Positions 16,482 to 24,276 of a stretch of 64,000 nt of DNA are shown here, piece after piece. Source of the DNA: Amphiplicatus sp046296195. GTDB taxonomy: Bacteria > Pseudomonadota > Alphaproteobacteria > Caulobacterales > Parvularculaceae. Location of the stretch: the NCBI GenBank assembly GCA_046296195.1, contig JBKBLR010000005.1:66431-130430 (forward strand). The letters are read 5' to 3'. Made by a program: the position numbers and the translations under genes. Under the pieces are notes generated by a model that did not search any database, was not told the DNA's origin, and was given only the letters and a program-made list of their open reading frames with translations. Position 1 is the first letter of the stretch. Each line of letters opens with the position of its first letter.

Positions 16482-17428
16482 CGCAGGCTGACCCTAATCT
16501 CTACGACTACTGGCCCTATCGGGACCGGCCGCAGATCGTCTGGCCGGGGGGCAAGAAGCTCGCTTTCTGGATCGCGCCCAATATCGAGTTCTACGAGTTC
16601 GATCCGCCCGTGAACCCGTTGCGTCCTGGCTGGCCGAAGCCGACGCCCGATGTCGTCGGCTATTCTCAGCGCGACTGGGGCAATCGCGTCGGCCACTGGC
16701 GATTGATGGAGCTGTTGGACAAATACGGGCTGCGCGGATCGGTCTCGCTAAACGTCGCAATGTGCGACCATTGCCCCGAAATCATCGAGGCCTGCAACGC
16801 GCGGGGCTGGGAGTTCTTCTCCCACGGAATTTACAACACGCGTTATTCCTACGGCATGGATGAAGAGCAGGAGCGCGCCGTGCTTGAGGATTCTATTCGC
16901 ACGGTTGAGCGCGCGACCGGACAGCGCATCCGCGGCTATCTCGCGCCTGCCCTCACCCATACCGAGCGCACCTTCGATCTGATTGCTGAGCAGGACTTCT
17001 GGTACACTTGCGACCTTTTCCAGGACGACCAGCCGCAGCCGATTAAGACGAAAACCGGGCGCCTTGTCTCGATGCCCTATTCCCTCGAAGTCAACGATGT
17101 CATCACTTATGGCGCGCTCGCCATGAGCCCTTGGCGCTACGCCGACGTGCTGAAGAGACATTTCGACCAGCTTCTCGAAGAAGGCGGCCGCACGGGCACG
17201 GTGATGTGCATCCCATTGCACGCCTATCTCGTCAGCCAACCGCATCGCCTCCGGCCTTTTGAAGAGGCGCTTAAACATATCACATCGCTGAAGGATGATG
17301 TCTGGTTCGCGACCGCTGCAGAGATCGCCGGTTTCTTTCGCGATAATTGCTGGGACCAGACGGCCGCTGACATCGCGCGGCGCGGGCTACAGCGTCCCAA
17401 AACCGGCTTAAGCGCGGAGGCGTCGTGA
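16478..17428 (+). CDS. Polysaccharide-deacetylase-fold hydrolase (PuuE/imidase-like), copy A
   Basis: A 316-residue NodB/PuuE-fold protein. Signs are APNIEFYEF at the front, SQRDWGNRVGHWRLMELLDKYGLRGSV, then WEFFSHGIYNTRY (family SHG), and a PYSLEVNDV segment typical of allantoinase PuuE-like and cyclic-imide hydrolase-like members that open cyclic amides rather than deacetylate sugars. The start at 16478 gives the ATGA overlap with the amidohydrolase; an ATG at 16463 is also in frame. Copies B and C lie at 17428 and 37406. The substrate is inferred, not shown. Confidence 0.83.
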   Translation: MTQADPNLYDYWPYRDRPQIVWPGGKKLAFWIAPNIEFYEFDPPVNPLRPGWPKPTPDVVGYSQRDWGNRVGHWRLMELLDKYGLRGSVSLNVAMCDHCPEIIEACNARGWEFFSHGIYNTRYSYGMDEEQERAVLEDSIRTVERATGQRIRGYLAPALTHTERTFDLIAEQDFWYTCDLFQDDQPQPIKTKTGRLVSMPYSLEVNDVITYGALAMSPWRYADVLKRHFDQLLEEGGRTGTVMCIPLHAYLVSQPHRLRPFEEALKHITSLKDDVWFATAAEIAGFFRDNCWDQTAADIARRGLQRPKTGLSAEAS

Positions 17429-18336
17429 TGCCCCTGCCCGCCGAGTATCTTCGCTATGAAAAGCGACGTCACGGGCAAGATCATGCACTTTATCCGTGGC
17501 GGCTCGCGAAAGACCGTCTGAAAGGCGCGCTCCCCGACGGTGCGAAGCTCGGCGTCGCGATGGTCGTGCCTCTCGAATACTTCATGCTCAATCCGAGCGG
17601 CAAACCCTTCAAGCATCCCGGAGCGATGCAGACGCCCTATCCCGATCTGCGTCATTATACGACGCGCGACTATGGCAATCGCGTCGGCGCCTTCCGCCTG
17701 CTCGACGCCTTCGCCGCCGCCGGCATCAAGGCGACTTTTGCGGTCAACGCCGTGCTTCTCGATCGCGTCAAGCCGCTGATCGACGCGATCAGGCTGGAAG
17801 GCCATGAAATCGCCGCACATGGCTGGGACACGGATTCCATTCATTGGGGCGGGATCGATCCGGCGACGGAAGAAATGTTCGTTCGACGCACGCGTGAGGC
17901 CTTCGACAAGGCTGGGCTCTCCCCGCGCGTTTGGATGAGCCCGGCGCGCCAGCAGAGCTTTAGGACGCTCGAGCTGATCGCAGCGGCGGGCTTCGACCTT
18001 TGCCTCGATTGGGAGGTCGACACGGTTCCGGTGACGGCGAAAACGCCGCAAGGCGGCGTTACGCTATTCCCGCTTCTCAACGAACTTGACGATCGCAATA
18101 TCTTGACGGTGAAGAACCATTCGGAAGACGACTGGCGCGACCAGATCCTTGAAGCCGCGGCGATGACGGCTTCGGAATTCGACCGCCACGGCGCGCAGAT
18201 TTTTGCGATCACGCTGACGCCCTACATCGCCGGCCTTCCCTTCCGCATCGCCGCCTTGCGCGAGATTCTGGGCGGCCTCAGAAAGATCGCCGCCGTGGCG
18301 CCTGTCAGCGCAATCGCTGACGGCTTTTCGGCATGA
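17428..18336 (+). CDS. Polysaccharide-deacetylase-fold hydrolase, copy B
   Basis: A 302-residue member of the same fold: YTTRDYGNRVGAFRLLDAFAAAGIKATF, then the metal-site region GHEIAAHGWDTD and WMSPARQQS. It is shorter at the N terminus than a two-domain enzyme and clearly diverged from copy A, with different residues after the His-Gly pair. Adjacent A and B genes may form a hetero-oligomer or act on two rings or substituents. The start overlaps the previous stop (TGATG) and has GGAGG 7 bases upstream. Confidence 0.82.
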   Translation: MPLPAEYLRYEKRRHGQDHALYPWRLAKDRLKGALPDGAKLGVAMVVPLEYFMLNPSGKPFKHPGAMQTPYPDLRHYTTRDYGNRVGAFRLLDAFAAAGIKATFAVNAVLLDRVKPLIDAIRLEGHEIAAHGWDTDSIHWGGIDPATEEMFVRRTREAFDKAGLSPRVWMSPARQQSFRTLELIAAAGFDLCLDWEVDTVPVTAKTPQGGVTLFPLLNELDDRNILTVKNHSEDDWRDQILEAAAMTASEFDRHGAQIFAITLTPYIAGLPFRIAALREILGGLRKIAAVAPVSAIADGFSA

Positions 18337-18377
18337 ACTGACGTCTCTATCTCGCGACTTCCTTCGCCGGAGCTTTC

Positions 18378-19439
18378 ATGGCCCTCACCTCCGTCGCCTC
18401 AGGCCCCGACCGCTACGCCGCCCTCGCCTTGCAGGTCCTCTGCGATGCGGTCAATCAGGACAAGTCGGCGCGCGCGGCGTATCAGCGCATGAAACGCGCG
18501 ATCGAACGCGTCGGCGCGAACATCCTCGCCGCAAAGGGATTCCTCAAAGGCTTCAACGGCTATGACCTGAAGCTTGTCGTGCTGCCCGAATACTGGATGA
18601 CGGGATTTCCGCTCGGCGAGACGCGGGAGGAATGGCGCGCCAAGGCCGTCATCGACCAGACCGGCGATTTCGCAACGGCGATCGCCGGCATGGCGAAGAA
18701 AGCGGACGTTTATCTGTGTTCCAATCATTACGAGAGCGACCCCGCCTTTCCCGATCTCTATTTCCAGGCGAATGTCATTTACGCCCCGTCCGGCCAGACC
18801 GTGTTGCGCTATCGGCGGATGATTTCGCTTTATTCGCCGAGCCCCTATGACGTCTGGGACAGGTTTCTCGAAGTCTATGGCGAGGAGGCGATCTTTCCTG
18901 TCGCCAATACCGAGATCGGCGTTCTCGGAACGATCGCAAGCGAAGAAATTCTTTATCCGGAAATCGCCCGCATGGTCGCACTGAAGGGCGCGGAAGTACT
19001 GCTCCACCCGACTTCGGAAGTTGGCGCGCCGGGCCTCACGCCGAAGGATGTCTCAAAGCGCGCCCGCGCACTTGAAAACATCGCCTATGTCGTTTCGGCG
19101 AATTCTGGCGGGCTCGCGGGAACCTTGGTGCCGGCGCAGTCCACCGATCTCATGTCGAAAATCGTCGACTACAAGGGTCATGTTCTCGCCGAGGCCGGCG
19201 CTGGTGAGACGATGAACGCCAACGCGGTCCTGGACATCGGCGCGTTGCGCGAGGCGCGCGGCAAGACCGGCATGTCGAATTTCCTCTCGCGCCTGCCGCT
19301 GGCCGCCTTCCGCAAGGGCTATGAGGCCGAGCGCGCGCCGCCGAACCGAACGCCGGACGGCGGCATGATCGACCGCACTGAAGCGATCCGCCAGCAGCAG
19401 AACGTGATTGAGAGGGTGATGCGCGCGCGCTCGGAGTAG
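18378..19439 (+). CDS. Nitrilase-fold (carbon-nitrogen hydrolase) protein lacking the catalytic Cys
   Basis: A 353-residue carbon-nitrogen hydrolase homologue. The first catalytic Glu is present (Glu71 in VVLPEYWM). The Lys motif reads LRYRRMISLYS (Arg146-Arg147 where Lys is usual). The Cys motif reads GTIASEEILYPE, with Ala187-Ser188 where active enzymes have Cys. The overall fold signature (ARMVALKGAEVLLHPTSE, RALENIAYVVSANSGG) is intact. It is either a catalytically altered amidase or a pseudoenzyme. It ends the 15792-19439 operon. A Tat-exported paralogue that also lacks the Cys lies at 41169-42317. Confidence 0.8.
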   Translation: MALTSVASGPDRYAALALQVLCDAVNQDKSARAAYQRMKRAIERVGANILAAKGFLKGFNGYDLKLVVLPEYWMTGFPLGETREEWRAKAVIDQTGDFATAIAGMAKKADVYLCSNHYESDPAFPDLYFQANVIYAPSGQTVLRYRRMISLYSPSPYDVWDRFLEVYGEEAIFPVANTEIGVLGTIASEEILYPEIARMVALKGAEVLLHPTSEVGAPGLTPKDVSKRARALENIAYVVSANSGGLAGTLVPAQSTDLMSKIVDYKGHVLAEAGAGETMNANAVLDIGALREARGKTGMSNFLSRLPLAAFRKGYEAERAPPNRTPDGGMIDRTEAIRQQQNVIERVMRARSE

Positions 19440-19443
19440 GCGG

Positions 19444-19926
19444 TCAGGCTTTCGCGAAACGGCGTCTCAGCAGTTCAATTAGCCCACCAGCGTCGATAAT
19501 GGCGAGGAGGTCCCCAGGCAGGGTTTTCACCTGATGCGTTTCGCCGCGTGTCGCGTTGACGAGACGGCCGGAAGCAAGATCGAGATCGAGCTCATCGCCC
19601 GCGGCGATCTTTCCGCGTCCGTCAAAGACTAGCGCCGGCAAGCCGAGATTGATCGCGTTTCGGAAGAAGATCCGCGCGAAGGAAGGAGCGAGCACAGCCT
19701 TCACCCCTAGAACTTTCAGCGAAACCGCCGCCTGCTCACGGCTGGAGCCGAGGCCGAAATTTCGCCCCGCGACCACGAAATCGCCAGGCCGGACGGTCTT
19801 CGCGAAATCGGGATCGACCGCGGCGAGGCAATGATTCGCAAGCTCCTCCGGCGCCAGTTTCATCAAATTGCCGGGCGCCAGGACATCGGTGTCGATATCG
19901 TCGCCGAAAATGAAGGCGCGCCCCAT
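19444..19926 (-). CDS. LeuD-like small subunit of an aconitase-family hydro-lyase
   Basis: A 160-residue swivel-domain subunit: AFIFGDDIDTDVLAPG at the N terminus and AGRNFGLGSSREQAA, the substrate-recognition loop of LeuD/HacB/DmdB-type proteins. It pairs with the large subunit encoded directly upstream; its ATG overlaps that gene's TGA. Length fits the short archaeal/HacB-like type rather than the about 200-residue enterobacterial LeuD. With no leuA or leuB nearby, leucine synthesis is unlikely. A catabolic hydratase for a substituted maleate or citraconate is the better reading. Confidence 0.85.
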   Translation of the reverse strand: MGRAFIFGDDIDTDVLAPGNLMKLAPEELANHCLAAVDPDFAKTVRPGDFVVAGRNFGLGSSREQAAVSLKVLGVKAVLAPSFARIFFRNAINLGLPALVFDGRGKIAAGDELDLDLASGRLVNATRGETHQVKTLPGDLLAIIDAGGLIELLRRRFAKA

Positions 19927-21206
19927 CACAGCATCTCCCGCGGATCGACGATTGCGCCAGCTACCGCGGCGGCGGCGACCGAAAAAGGCGAGCCGAGATA
20001 GACGAAGGCGCCCGCATGTCCCATGCGGCCCTTGAAATTGCGGTTGGTCGTCGAAATGCATGTCTCGCCCTCGGCGAGAAGGCCATGCCCCATGCCGGCG
20101 CAGGCGCCGCATCCGTGCGGCAGCAAAATCGCGCCTGCTTCGGTGAGAGTCGCGAGCACGCCCGATTTCGCCGCGAGCTCCGTCGTCTTCGCGGTTGCCG
20201 GCGCGACGAGGAGCCGCACGCCCGGCCCGACCTTGCGGCCCTTCAACACGCGCGCCGCCATTTCAAGATCATCAAGCTTCGCGCCGACGCAGGCGCCGAT
20301 ATAGGCTTGGTCGATGCGGATCGACGCGAACGCCTCGACCGGGGCGGACTCGCCGGGGCTGTGCGGCGCAGCGATCTGCGGCGCAAGCGCGCCGGCGTCA
20401 AAGGTGCGAACGCCGGTAAAGACCGCGTCATCGTCGTTCCGCCAGACCGACAGGACATCTTCTCCGACAGCGCCGCCATGCGTCCTGATGTGGTCAAGCG
20501 TCTTGCGATCCGGTGCGATAATCGCGGTGTCCGCGCCAAGCTCGGCCGCCATGTTGCAGAGGGTCATGCGCTCGGCGATCGACAAGGCGTCGATCATCGG
20601 ACCGGCGTAGTCGATGACGAGCCCATGATTTTCCATGCCGATCTCGCGGCAGAGAAACAGCATCATGTCCTTAGCGCTGACGCCATCGCCTAGCGCGCCC
20701 GACCATTCAATCCGCATCACGCCCGGCGTTTCGAGCCAGGTCTCACCCGTCGCGACGATCGCCGTCATGTCGGTCGCGCCGAAGCCCTGAATTAAGCAGC
20801 CGAAGGCGCCGCCGTTCGGCGAATGGCTGTCGCCGCCGGCCACCAGCATGCCAGGCGTCAGGAGGCCGTTCTCCGGCATCACCACATGACTGATGCCGCG
20901 CATGTCGAAAAACCGGCGCACGCCGTAATCGCGGGCGAAGTCTCGCGTTTCTTTCAGTATCGCCGCGCTCGCCGCATCGACGGCGGGGACGTAATGGTCC
21001 GACACGATGACCACCTTGTCCGGATCCCATAGCCGGGCGCCGAGCGCCTCGAGGCGCGGGCGCCAGCGGCGGGGGCCGCTCGAGTCATGCGCCATCGCAA
21101 GATCGACGCGCACGGTGACAAGCTCGCCGGGGGCGACCCGCGGGAGGCCCGCAGCGCGCGCAATGATCTTTTCAACCAGTGTCTGACCGCGGTTTTCACT
21201 CGGCAT
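19926..21206 (-). CDS. LeuC-like large subunit, [4Fe-4S] hydro-lyase (dimethylmaleate hydratase type candidate)
   Basis: A 426-residue aconitase-superfamily large subunit. Cluster ligands are visible in IGACVGAKLDDLEMAARVL and HGCGACAGMG (Cys-x-x-Cys); GGDSHSPNGGAFG is the conserved cofactor/substrate segment. It hydrates or isomerises dicarboxylates, like isopropylmalate isomerase, homoaconitase and 2,3-dimethylmaleate hydratase. I chose the start at 21206 (MPSENRG) because the length then matches HacA/LeuC-type subunits and because the upstream ATG at 21260 would put operator 3 inside the coding region. With the lyase at 7917-8795 it forms a plausible hydratase-lyase pair. Confidence 0.83.
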   Translation of the reverse strand: MPSENRGQTLVEKIIARAAGLPRVAPGELVTVRVDLAMAHDSSGPRRWRPRLEALGARLWDPDKVVIVSDHYVPAVDAASAAILKETRDFARDYGVRRFFDMRGISHVVMPENGLLTPGMLVAGGDSHSPNGGAFGCLIQGFGATDMTAIVATGETWLETPGVMRIEWSGALGDGVSAKDMMLFLCREIGMENHGLVIDYAGPMIDALSIAERMTLCNMAAELGADTAIIAPDRKTLDHIRTHGGAVGEDVLSVWRNDDDAVFTGVRTFDAGALAPQIAAPHSPGESAPVEAFASIRIDQAYIGACVGAKLDDLEMAARVLKGRKVGPGVRLLVAPATAKTTELAAKSGVLATLTEAGAILLPHGCGACAGMGHGLLAEGETCISTTNRNFKGRMGHAGAFVYLGSPFSVAAAAVAGAIVDPREML

Positions 21207-21242
21207 GATGGCAGGAACGAGCCCCTTCTCGTCGACACCCGA

Positions 21243-21256
21243 AATAATATATCTTT
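21243..21256. promoter_or_regulatory. Operator 3 of 8, AATAATATATCTTT, at the regulator's own promoter
   Basis: Matches the consensus palindrome at 12 of 14 positions. It lies between leuC-like (start 21206, minus) and the GntR/UTRA regulator gene (start 21335, plus). This location would let the regulator control itself and the hydratase. It overlaps codons 2-6 of an alternative, longer LeuC start. Confidence 0.55.
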
Positions 21257-21334
21257 CCATTTTCCGCCGAAAGCGTCCACGTTCACCGGCGGCTGAAAGG
21301 GCGGGCGATCGCGCCGGCCGGCGAGCGAAATGTG

Positions 21335-22156
21335 ATGGCGGCCAGAAAGTCGAAGTCTGTTGCAAAGGCGGCCTCGCCGCTCAGCGCGGCGAAGATCGTC
21401 CCCTCGGATTCGGCCCCACTTTACGGCCAGATCCGCAGCGCGATCCATTCCATGATCACGCGCGGCGACTATCCGCACGGCGCTACGCTTCCTGGCGAGA
21501 AGGAGCTGTCGGAGCATTTCAACGTCTCGCGCATCACCGTGAAACGCGCGATGAACGATCTCGCTCTCGCAGGCCTTGTTCGGCGTATGCGCGGGCGCGG
21601 CACCATCGTCACCTATGGCGCGGCACATCCCGTCGTGCGCGGCAGCTTTTCGACGCTGATCGACAGCCTGAAGACGATGGGCCTCGAAACCGAAGTCGTT
21701 CTGCTCTCCGTCGAAGACACGCCCGCCGACGCCGCTATCGCCGATCTTCTCGGCGTGCGCAAAGGGGTCAAGGTGCAGCGCGCGGTTCGGCTGCGCCGGC
21801 TGGAAGGTCGGCCTTTCTCCTACCTCGTCACCTATGTGCCGCTCGACATCGCCCGTAATTATTCACGCGAGGACCTTGCGAAGACGCCGCTCCTGACGCT
21901 GCTTGAACGGGCCGGCGCTCGTGCGATTGAGGCGGAGCAAACCCTGACCGCGATCGCCGCGCCGCCTGATATCGCCAATCACCTGCAGATGACGCCGGGC
22001 GCGCCGCTCCTCCACATCACGCGCGTAATGCGCGACGAGGCGGACCGCGCGGTGCAGGTGATCGAGGCGAATTACCGGCCCGATCTTTTCCAGTATCACA
22101 TGCGGCTGTCGCGCCGGCGCGCCGGCAGCGAAGACGTCTGGAGCGACGCAAGTTAA
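21335..22156 (+). CDS. GntR/HutC-family regulator with UTRA domain (candidate master repressor)
   Basis: A 273-residue regulator. Residues about 28-95 form the GntR winged helix (PLYGQIRSAIHSMITRGDYP, then LPGEKELSEHFNVSRITVKRAMNDLALAGLV and GRGTIV). Residues about 105-260 form a UTRA effector domain (VQRAVRLRRLEGRPFSYLVTYVP). The family generally represses and is released by a pathway metabolite. The start is ATG 21335 or the adjacent GTG 21332. The stop touches the ATG of the enoyl-CoA hydratase gene (TAAATG), so the two are co-transcribed. It is the best candidate to bind the AATGATATATCATT operators, but this is inferred from position only. Confidence 0.88.
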   Translation: MAARKSKSVAKAASPLSAAKIVPSDSAPLYGQIRSAIHSMITRGDYPHGATLPGEKELSEHFNVSRITVKRAMNDLALAGLVRRMRGRGTIVTYGAAHPVVRGSFSTLIDSLKTMGLETEVVLLSVEDTPADAAIADLLGVRKGVKVQRAVRLRRLEGRPFSYLVTYVPLDIARNYSREDLAKTPLLTLLERAGARAIEAEQTLTAIAAPPDIANHLQMTPGAPLLHITRVMRDEADRAVQVIEANYRPDLFQYHMRLSRRRAGSEDVWSDAS

Positions 22157-22936
22157 ATGACGCCCACACTTTTTTACCGGACGAATGGCGATATCGGCGA
22201 GATCGTTCTCAATCAGCCGGTCAAGCGCAATGCTATCAGCGCCGCGATGTGGGCGGGACTTCAGGAAGCGGCGACAGCCGCGGGCGCCGATGCGAACGCC
22301 TCTGTGATTGTCATTCGCGGCGAGGGCGGTCATTTCGCAGCCGGGGCCGACATCGACGAGTTTGAGAAGGTCTATGCCACGACGGAGAGCGCACGCGCCT
22401 ATACGCGCGTGATGCTCGACGCGCTGGCGGCGGTTGAAGCGTTGCCGAAGCCGACGCTCGCCGCCATTCGCGGCGCCTGCATCGGCGGGGGCTGCTCCAT
22501 CGCGCTCGCCTGTGACTTTCGCTTCGCCGCCGAAACAGCGAAGATCGGCGTGACGCCAGGCAAGCTCGGGCTCGTCTATTCGGTCGCCGATACGCGCCGG
22601 CTCGTTGCAGCCGTGGGCGAGAGTCACGCGAAAGATCTTCTGCTGACCGGCCGTCTCGTCGACGCAGGAGAAGCAAAGGCGATGGGCTTTGCGAACCGCG
22701 TCCTGCCGGATAATGCTCTCGACGCGGAAGTCGCCGCCTTCTGCCGCGATCTCGCCGGCGTATCACGCTGGTCGACGCGCGCGACGAAGGAGATGCTTCG
22801 TCTTCTCAAGACTGGCGCCGCCGACGACGACGCGGAGGCCGCAGCGTTGCTCGTCAGCGCCTTCACGCACGCGGATTTCGGCGAAGGTTATCGCGCCTTT
22901 CTCGAAAAGAGAAAACCAAGTTTTCCGACGCGTTAA
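22157..22936 (+). CDS. Enoyl-CoA hydratase/isomerase family protein
   Basis: A 259-residue crotonase. The oxyanion-hole segments are FAAGADIDEFEK and RGACIGGGCSIALACDFRFAA, followed by FGVTPG-like KIGVTPGKLGLVYS. The catalytic Glu pair of classical hydratases is not certain: the second region (KLGLVYSVADTRRL) has no obvious Glu, so isomerase, hydrolase or lyase chemistry is possible. It acts on CoA esters in the cytoplasm. It is encoded in one transcript with the regulator, and its TAA overlaps the stop of the convergent amidase. Confidence 0.85.
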   Translation: MTPTLFYRTNGDIGEIVLNQPVKRNAISAAMWAGLQEAATAAGADANASVIVIRGEGGHFAAGADIDEFEKVYATTESARAYTRVMLDALAAVEALPKPTLAAIRGACIGGGCSIALACDFRFAAETAKIGVTPGKLGLVYSVADTRRLVAAVGESHAKDLLLTGRLVDAGEAKAMGFANRVLPDNALDAEVAAFCRDLAGVSRWSTRATKEMLRLLKTGAADDDAEAAALLVSAFTHADFGEGYRAFLEKRKPSFPTR

Positions 22937-24276
22937 GCAGTAAGAAGCGGCGACAGCGGCGCCGGTCCACGCCGCCGCTCAAAATCAGCCGCGGCCGCCA
23001 GCACGAGCGCATCGCTTCCCGGGCGGCCGACGAATTGTATCGACGCCGGCGGCGCGCCGTCGATCGCGGCGGGAACAGCCGTCGCGGGACAGCCTGCGAA
23101 ATTCGCGAGCGCGGTGAAATCCGCCTGATTGGCGGGAACCGGATCATTGAAGGAGAACGGGCCTTGCGGCGCGGTCGGCATGATGATGACGTCGACGCCG
23201 TCGAAGAGCCCTTGAAACACAGCGCCGGCGGCGCGGATCGCCTTGTAAGCCGCGGCCACGCGCTCCGGCGGCTGCGCGGCGCCCCATTCGAGCATCCCGC
23301 GAAACTCGTCGGAGAACCCTTTTGGATTTGCGGCGAGCGCGTCCGTGTGAATCGCCGCGCCTTCGACTTCGCTGATGAGAAGCCCGCGCCGGCGTAACGC
23401 GCCGAAATCGAAGCCCGAAAGATCGGCGACGCTTGCAGCGCCCATCGTGCGAAGAATCGCGACGGCGCTTTCAAAAGCAGCCGCGACCGGCGCCGCGACC
23501 TCGGCAGCGCCGCCCCATGTCGCGACGCCGACGCGAAGCGCGCCGGGCGGCGCCACGGCCGGCGTTCCCGCAAGCGCCGCCATGACGAGCTGCAAATCTT
23601 CCGCGCTCAGGGCATGCGGACCGACATGGTCGAGCGTCGGCGACAAGTCGATGATGCCTTCGCGGTTCACCGCGCCTCGACTCGGCTTGTGCCCCGCGAT
23701 CCCGCAATAGGCGGAGGGAATCCGGATGCTGCCCATCGTGTCCGTGCCGAGCGTGAACGCACATAGCCCCGCTGCAACCACCGCCGCCGAGCCGCCAGAC
23801 GACCCGCCCGGCGTCAGCGAGGGGTTCCAGGGATTGCGGCAACGACCGAAGGCACGATTATCGTTCGTGGCGCCAAGCGCGCCTTCATGCATGTTGAGTA
23901 CGCCGATCGGGATGGCGCCCGCCCGTCGCAATGCGCTGACGCTTTCAGCATCGCGCTCGGCGATCCGATCTCGATAGGCGTCGATGCCGGCGTGCCAGGG
24001 CATGCTGCGAAGGGCGATATTAGCTTTCACGCCGAAGGGAACGCCGTCGATCGGGGACAACGGCGCGCCTTTCCGCCATCGTTCGGCGGCGTCCTGCGCC
24101 TCGCTCCGCGCCTCATCGAGGCGCAAAGCGAGAAAAGCGTTTATGGAGGAATTGAACCGCTCGATCCGCGATTGAAAGACGTGAAGCGCGTCGACCGGCG
24201 TCAGCGCCCCCGTGCTGAAGGCGTCAGCAAGCCCCGATACGCCGCGGCGCAGGTTCGATGACGTGCGCGCCGTCAC
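22933..24276 (-). CDS. Amidase signature family hydrolase
   Basis: A 447-residue amidase. The Ser-cisSer-Lys triad is present: Lys84 (GVPFGVKANI), the Ser in PGGSSGGSAA (159/160) and the nucleophile Ser183 (GTDTMGSIRIPSAY). It hydrolyses a carboxamide or imide-derived half-amide to acid plus ammonia; relatives include AtzF-like and biuret/allophanate hydrolases. The start is GTG 24276 in a GTGA overlap with the upstream ligase gene. It is last of a four-gene operon (MmgE, MmgE, ligase, amidase). Confidence 0.87.
   Translation of the reverse strand: MTARTSSNLRRGVSGLADAFSTGALTPVDALHVFQSRIERFNSSINAFLALRLDEARSEAQDAAERWRKGAPLSPIDGVPFGVKANIALRSMPWHAGIDAYRDRIAERDAESVSALRRAGAIPIGVLNMHEGALGATNDNRAFGRCRNPWNPSLTPGGSSGGSAAVVAAGLCAFTLGTDTMGSIRIPSAYCGIAGHKPSRGAVNREGIIDLSPTLDHVGPHALSAEDLQLVMAALAGTPAVAPPGALRVGVATWGGAAEVAAPVAAAFESAVAILRTMGAASVADLSGFDFGALRRRGLLISEVEGAAIHTDALAANPKGFSDEFRGMLEWGAAQPPERVAAAYKAIRAAGAVFQGLFDGVDVIIMPTAPQGPFSFNDPVPANQADFTALANFAGCPATAVPAAIDGAPPASIQFVGRPGSDALVLAAAADFERRRGPAPLSPLLTA

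Noticed and set aside
17428..18336. Copy B as a chitooligosaccharide or peptidoglycan deacetylase
   Set aside because: It has no signal peptide and sits in an operon with a carbamoylsarcosine/maleamate-type amidase, so a sugar-polymer role is less likely than ring-amide hydrolysis.
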